Both the position numbers and the translations under genes were made by a program. A stretch of DNA of 64,000 bases, taken from assembly GCA_947396885.1 (NCBI GenBank), contig OX377205.1:72202969-72266968 (forward strand), written 5' to 3'. Shown in pieces: positions 63,807-64,000 of this stretch. The notes under the pieces are model-generated. The model was not told where the DNA came from. It did no database searches and saw only the letters and a program-made list of their open reading frames with translations. This DNA comes from Heligmosomoides polygyrus polygyrus. Its lineage: Eukaryota; Nematoda; Chromadorea; Rhabditida; Heligmosomidae. Numbering within the stretch: the stretch's first letter is position 1; each line of letters opens with the position of its first letter.

Positions 63807-64000
63807 TAGGGCCGGATTCATCAATGATTAAACCCGCTGGTATAAGGGGTATTAGCCGCCCTAAAAATTATTATTGTTTATTACATGGCTAAAATCCATG
63901 TGAAGAATAATATAATATAACAGAAATAAGGATAAATAAATAAATAAATAAATAAATAAATATTAGAATATAATAAATATAATAGAATAATATTATAAAT
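63807..64000. mobile_element. Left end of a MITE like that at 38385, then AT-rich tail
   Basis: GGGCCGGATTCATCAATGAT, TAAACCCGCTGGTATAAGGG matches the arm of the element at 38385-38535 even better than that copy's own left arm. The following sequence diverges. A (AAAT)n run lies at about 63934-63961, and the window ends in TA-rich DNA. Confidence 0.65.

Noticed and set aside
1..64000. CRISPR arrays, operons, bacterial contamination
   Set aside because: Repeats are dispersed elements with TSDs, not spaced arrays. Genes have eukaryotic splice sites and poly(A) signals.

Overview
The window looks like nuclear DNA of a parasitic strongylid (hookworm-like) nematode. The evidence is AT-rich non-coding DNA, short exons with nematode-type TTTCAG acceptors, a KRIT1/kri-1 orthologue, a mariner element of the type described as 'bandit' in hookworms, and dense short transposons. 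The species assignment is inference. There are no prokaryotic operons, rRNA genes or CRISPR arrays.

The central feature is an eight-member family of intronless paralogous genes. Five are on the + strand (8375-9034, 14802-15458, 21539-22276, 26649-27344, 33913-34383) and three on the - strand (44287-45024, 48779-49558, 55647-56354). Each encodes an N-terminal domain of about 80 residues whose layout matches a PB1 domain: a basic residue in strand 1, then an OPCA-like acidic segment. A long low-complexity tail follows, with combinations of acidic/Ser, RS, His and Gly repeats. Three + strand genes share a promoter module (TTTCGAAA, then TACTTAA). Six of the eight carry a bZIP-like TGAGTCA-type site roughly 90-140 bp upstream of the start. 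I do not recognise the family by name; a multivalent, scaffold-forming or nuclear assembly protein is the best inference.

The right half is a large, split orthologue of KRIT1/CCM1 (C. elegans kri-1) on the + strand. It has N-terminal exons (36859-39077) with NPAY and NPLF motifs, ankyrin exons (43139-43265, 59976-60080, 60321-60437) and FERM exons (61033-61729). Its intron of about 16.7 kb (43266-59975) contains all three - strand paralogues plus a diverged triplicated non-coding segment, so the intron has grown by segmental duplication. At least one exon between 39077 and 43139 and the 3' end were not found.

The rest is mostly mobile DNA. There are about twenty copies of a tRNA-derived SINE with A/B boxes and a CCTTAT-type tail, some with clear target duplications. 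One mariner is inserted into a Tc1/mariner-derived MITE, and a sister MITE carries a SINE. A second, decayed mariner still has intact ends. Other elements are an 8-bp-TSD hAT-like MITE, two abutting GC-rich MITEs with TAA duplications, a 5'-truncated RTE-type LINE end with a 12-bp duplication, and several foldback and palindromic elements. Long stretches between these hold no gene that I can support.
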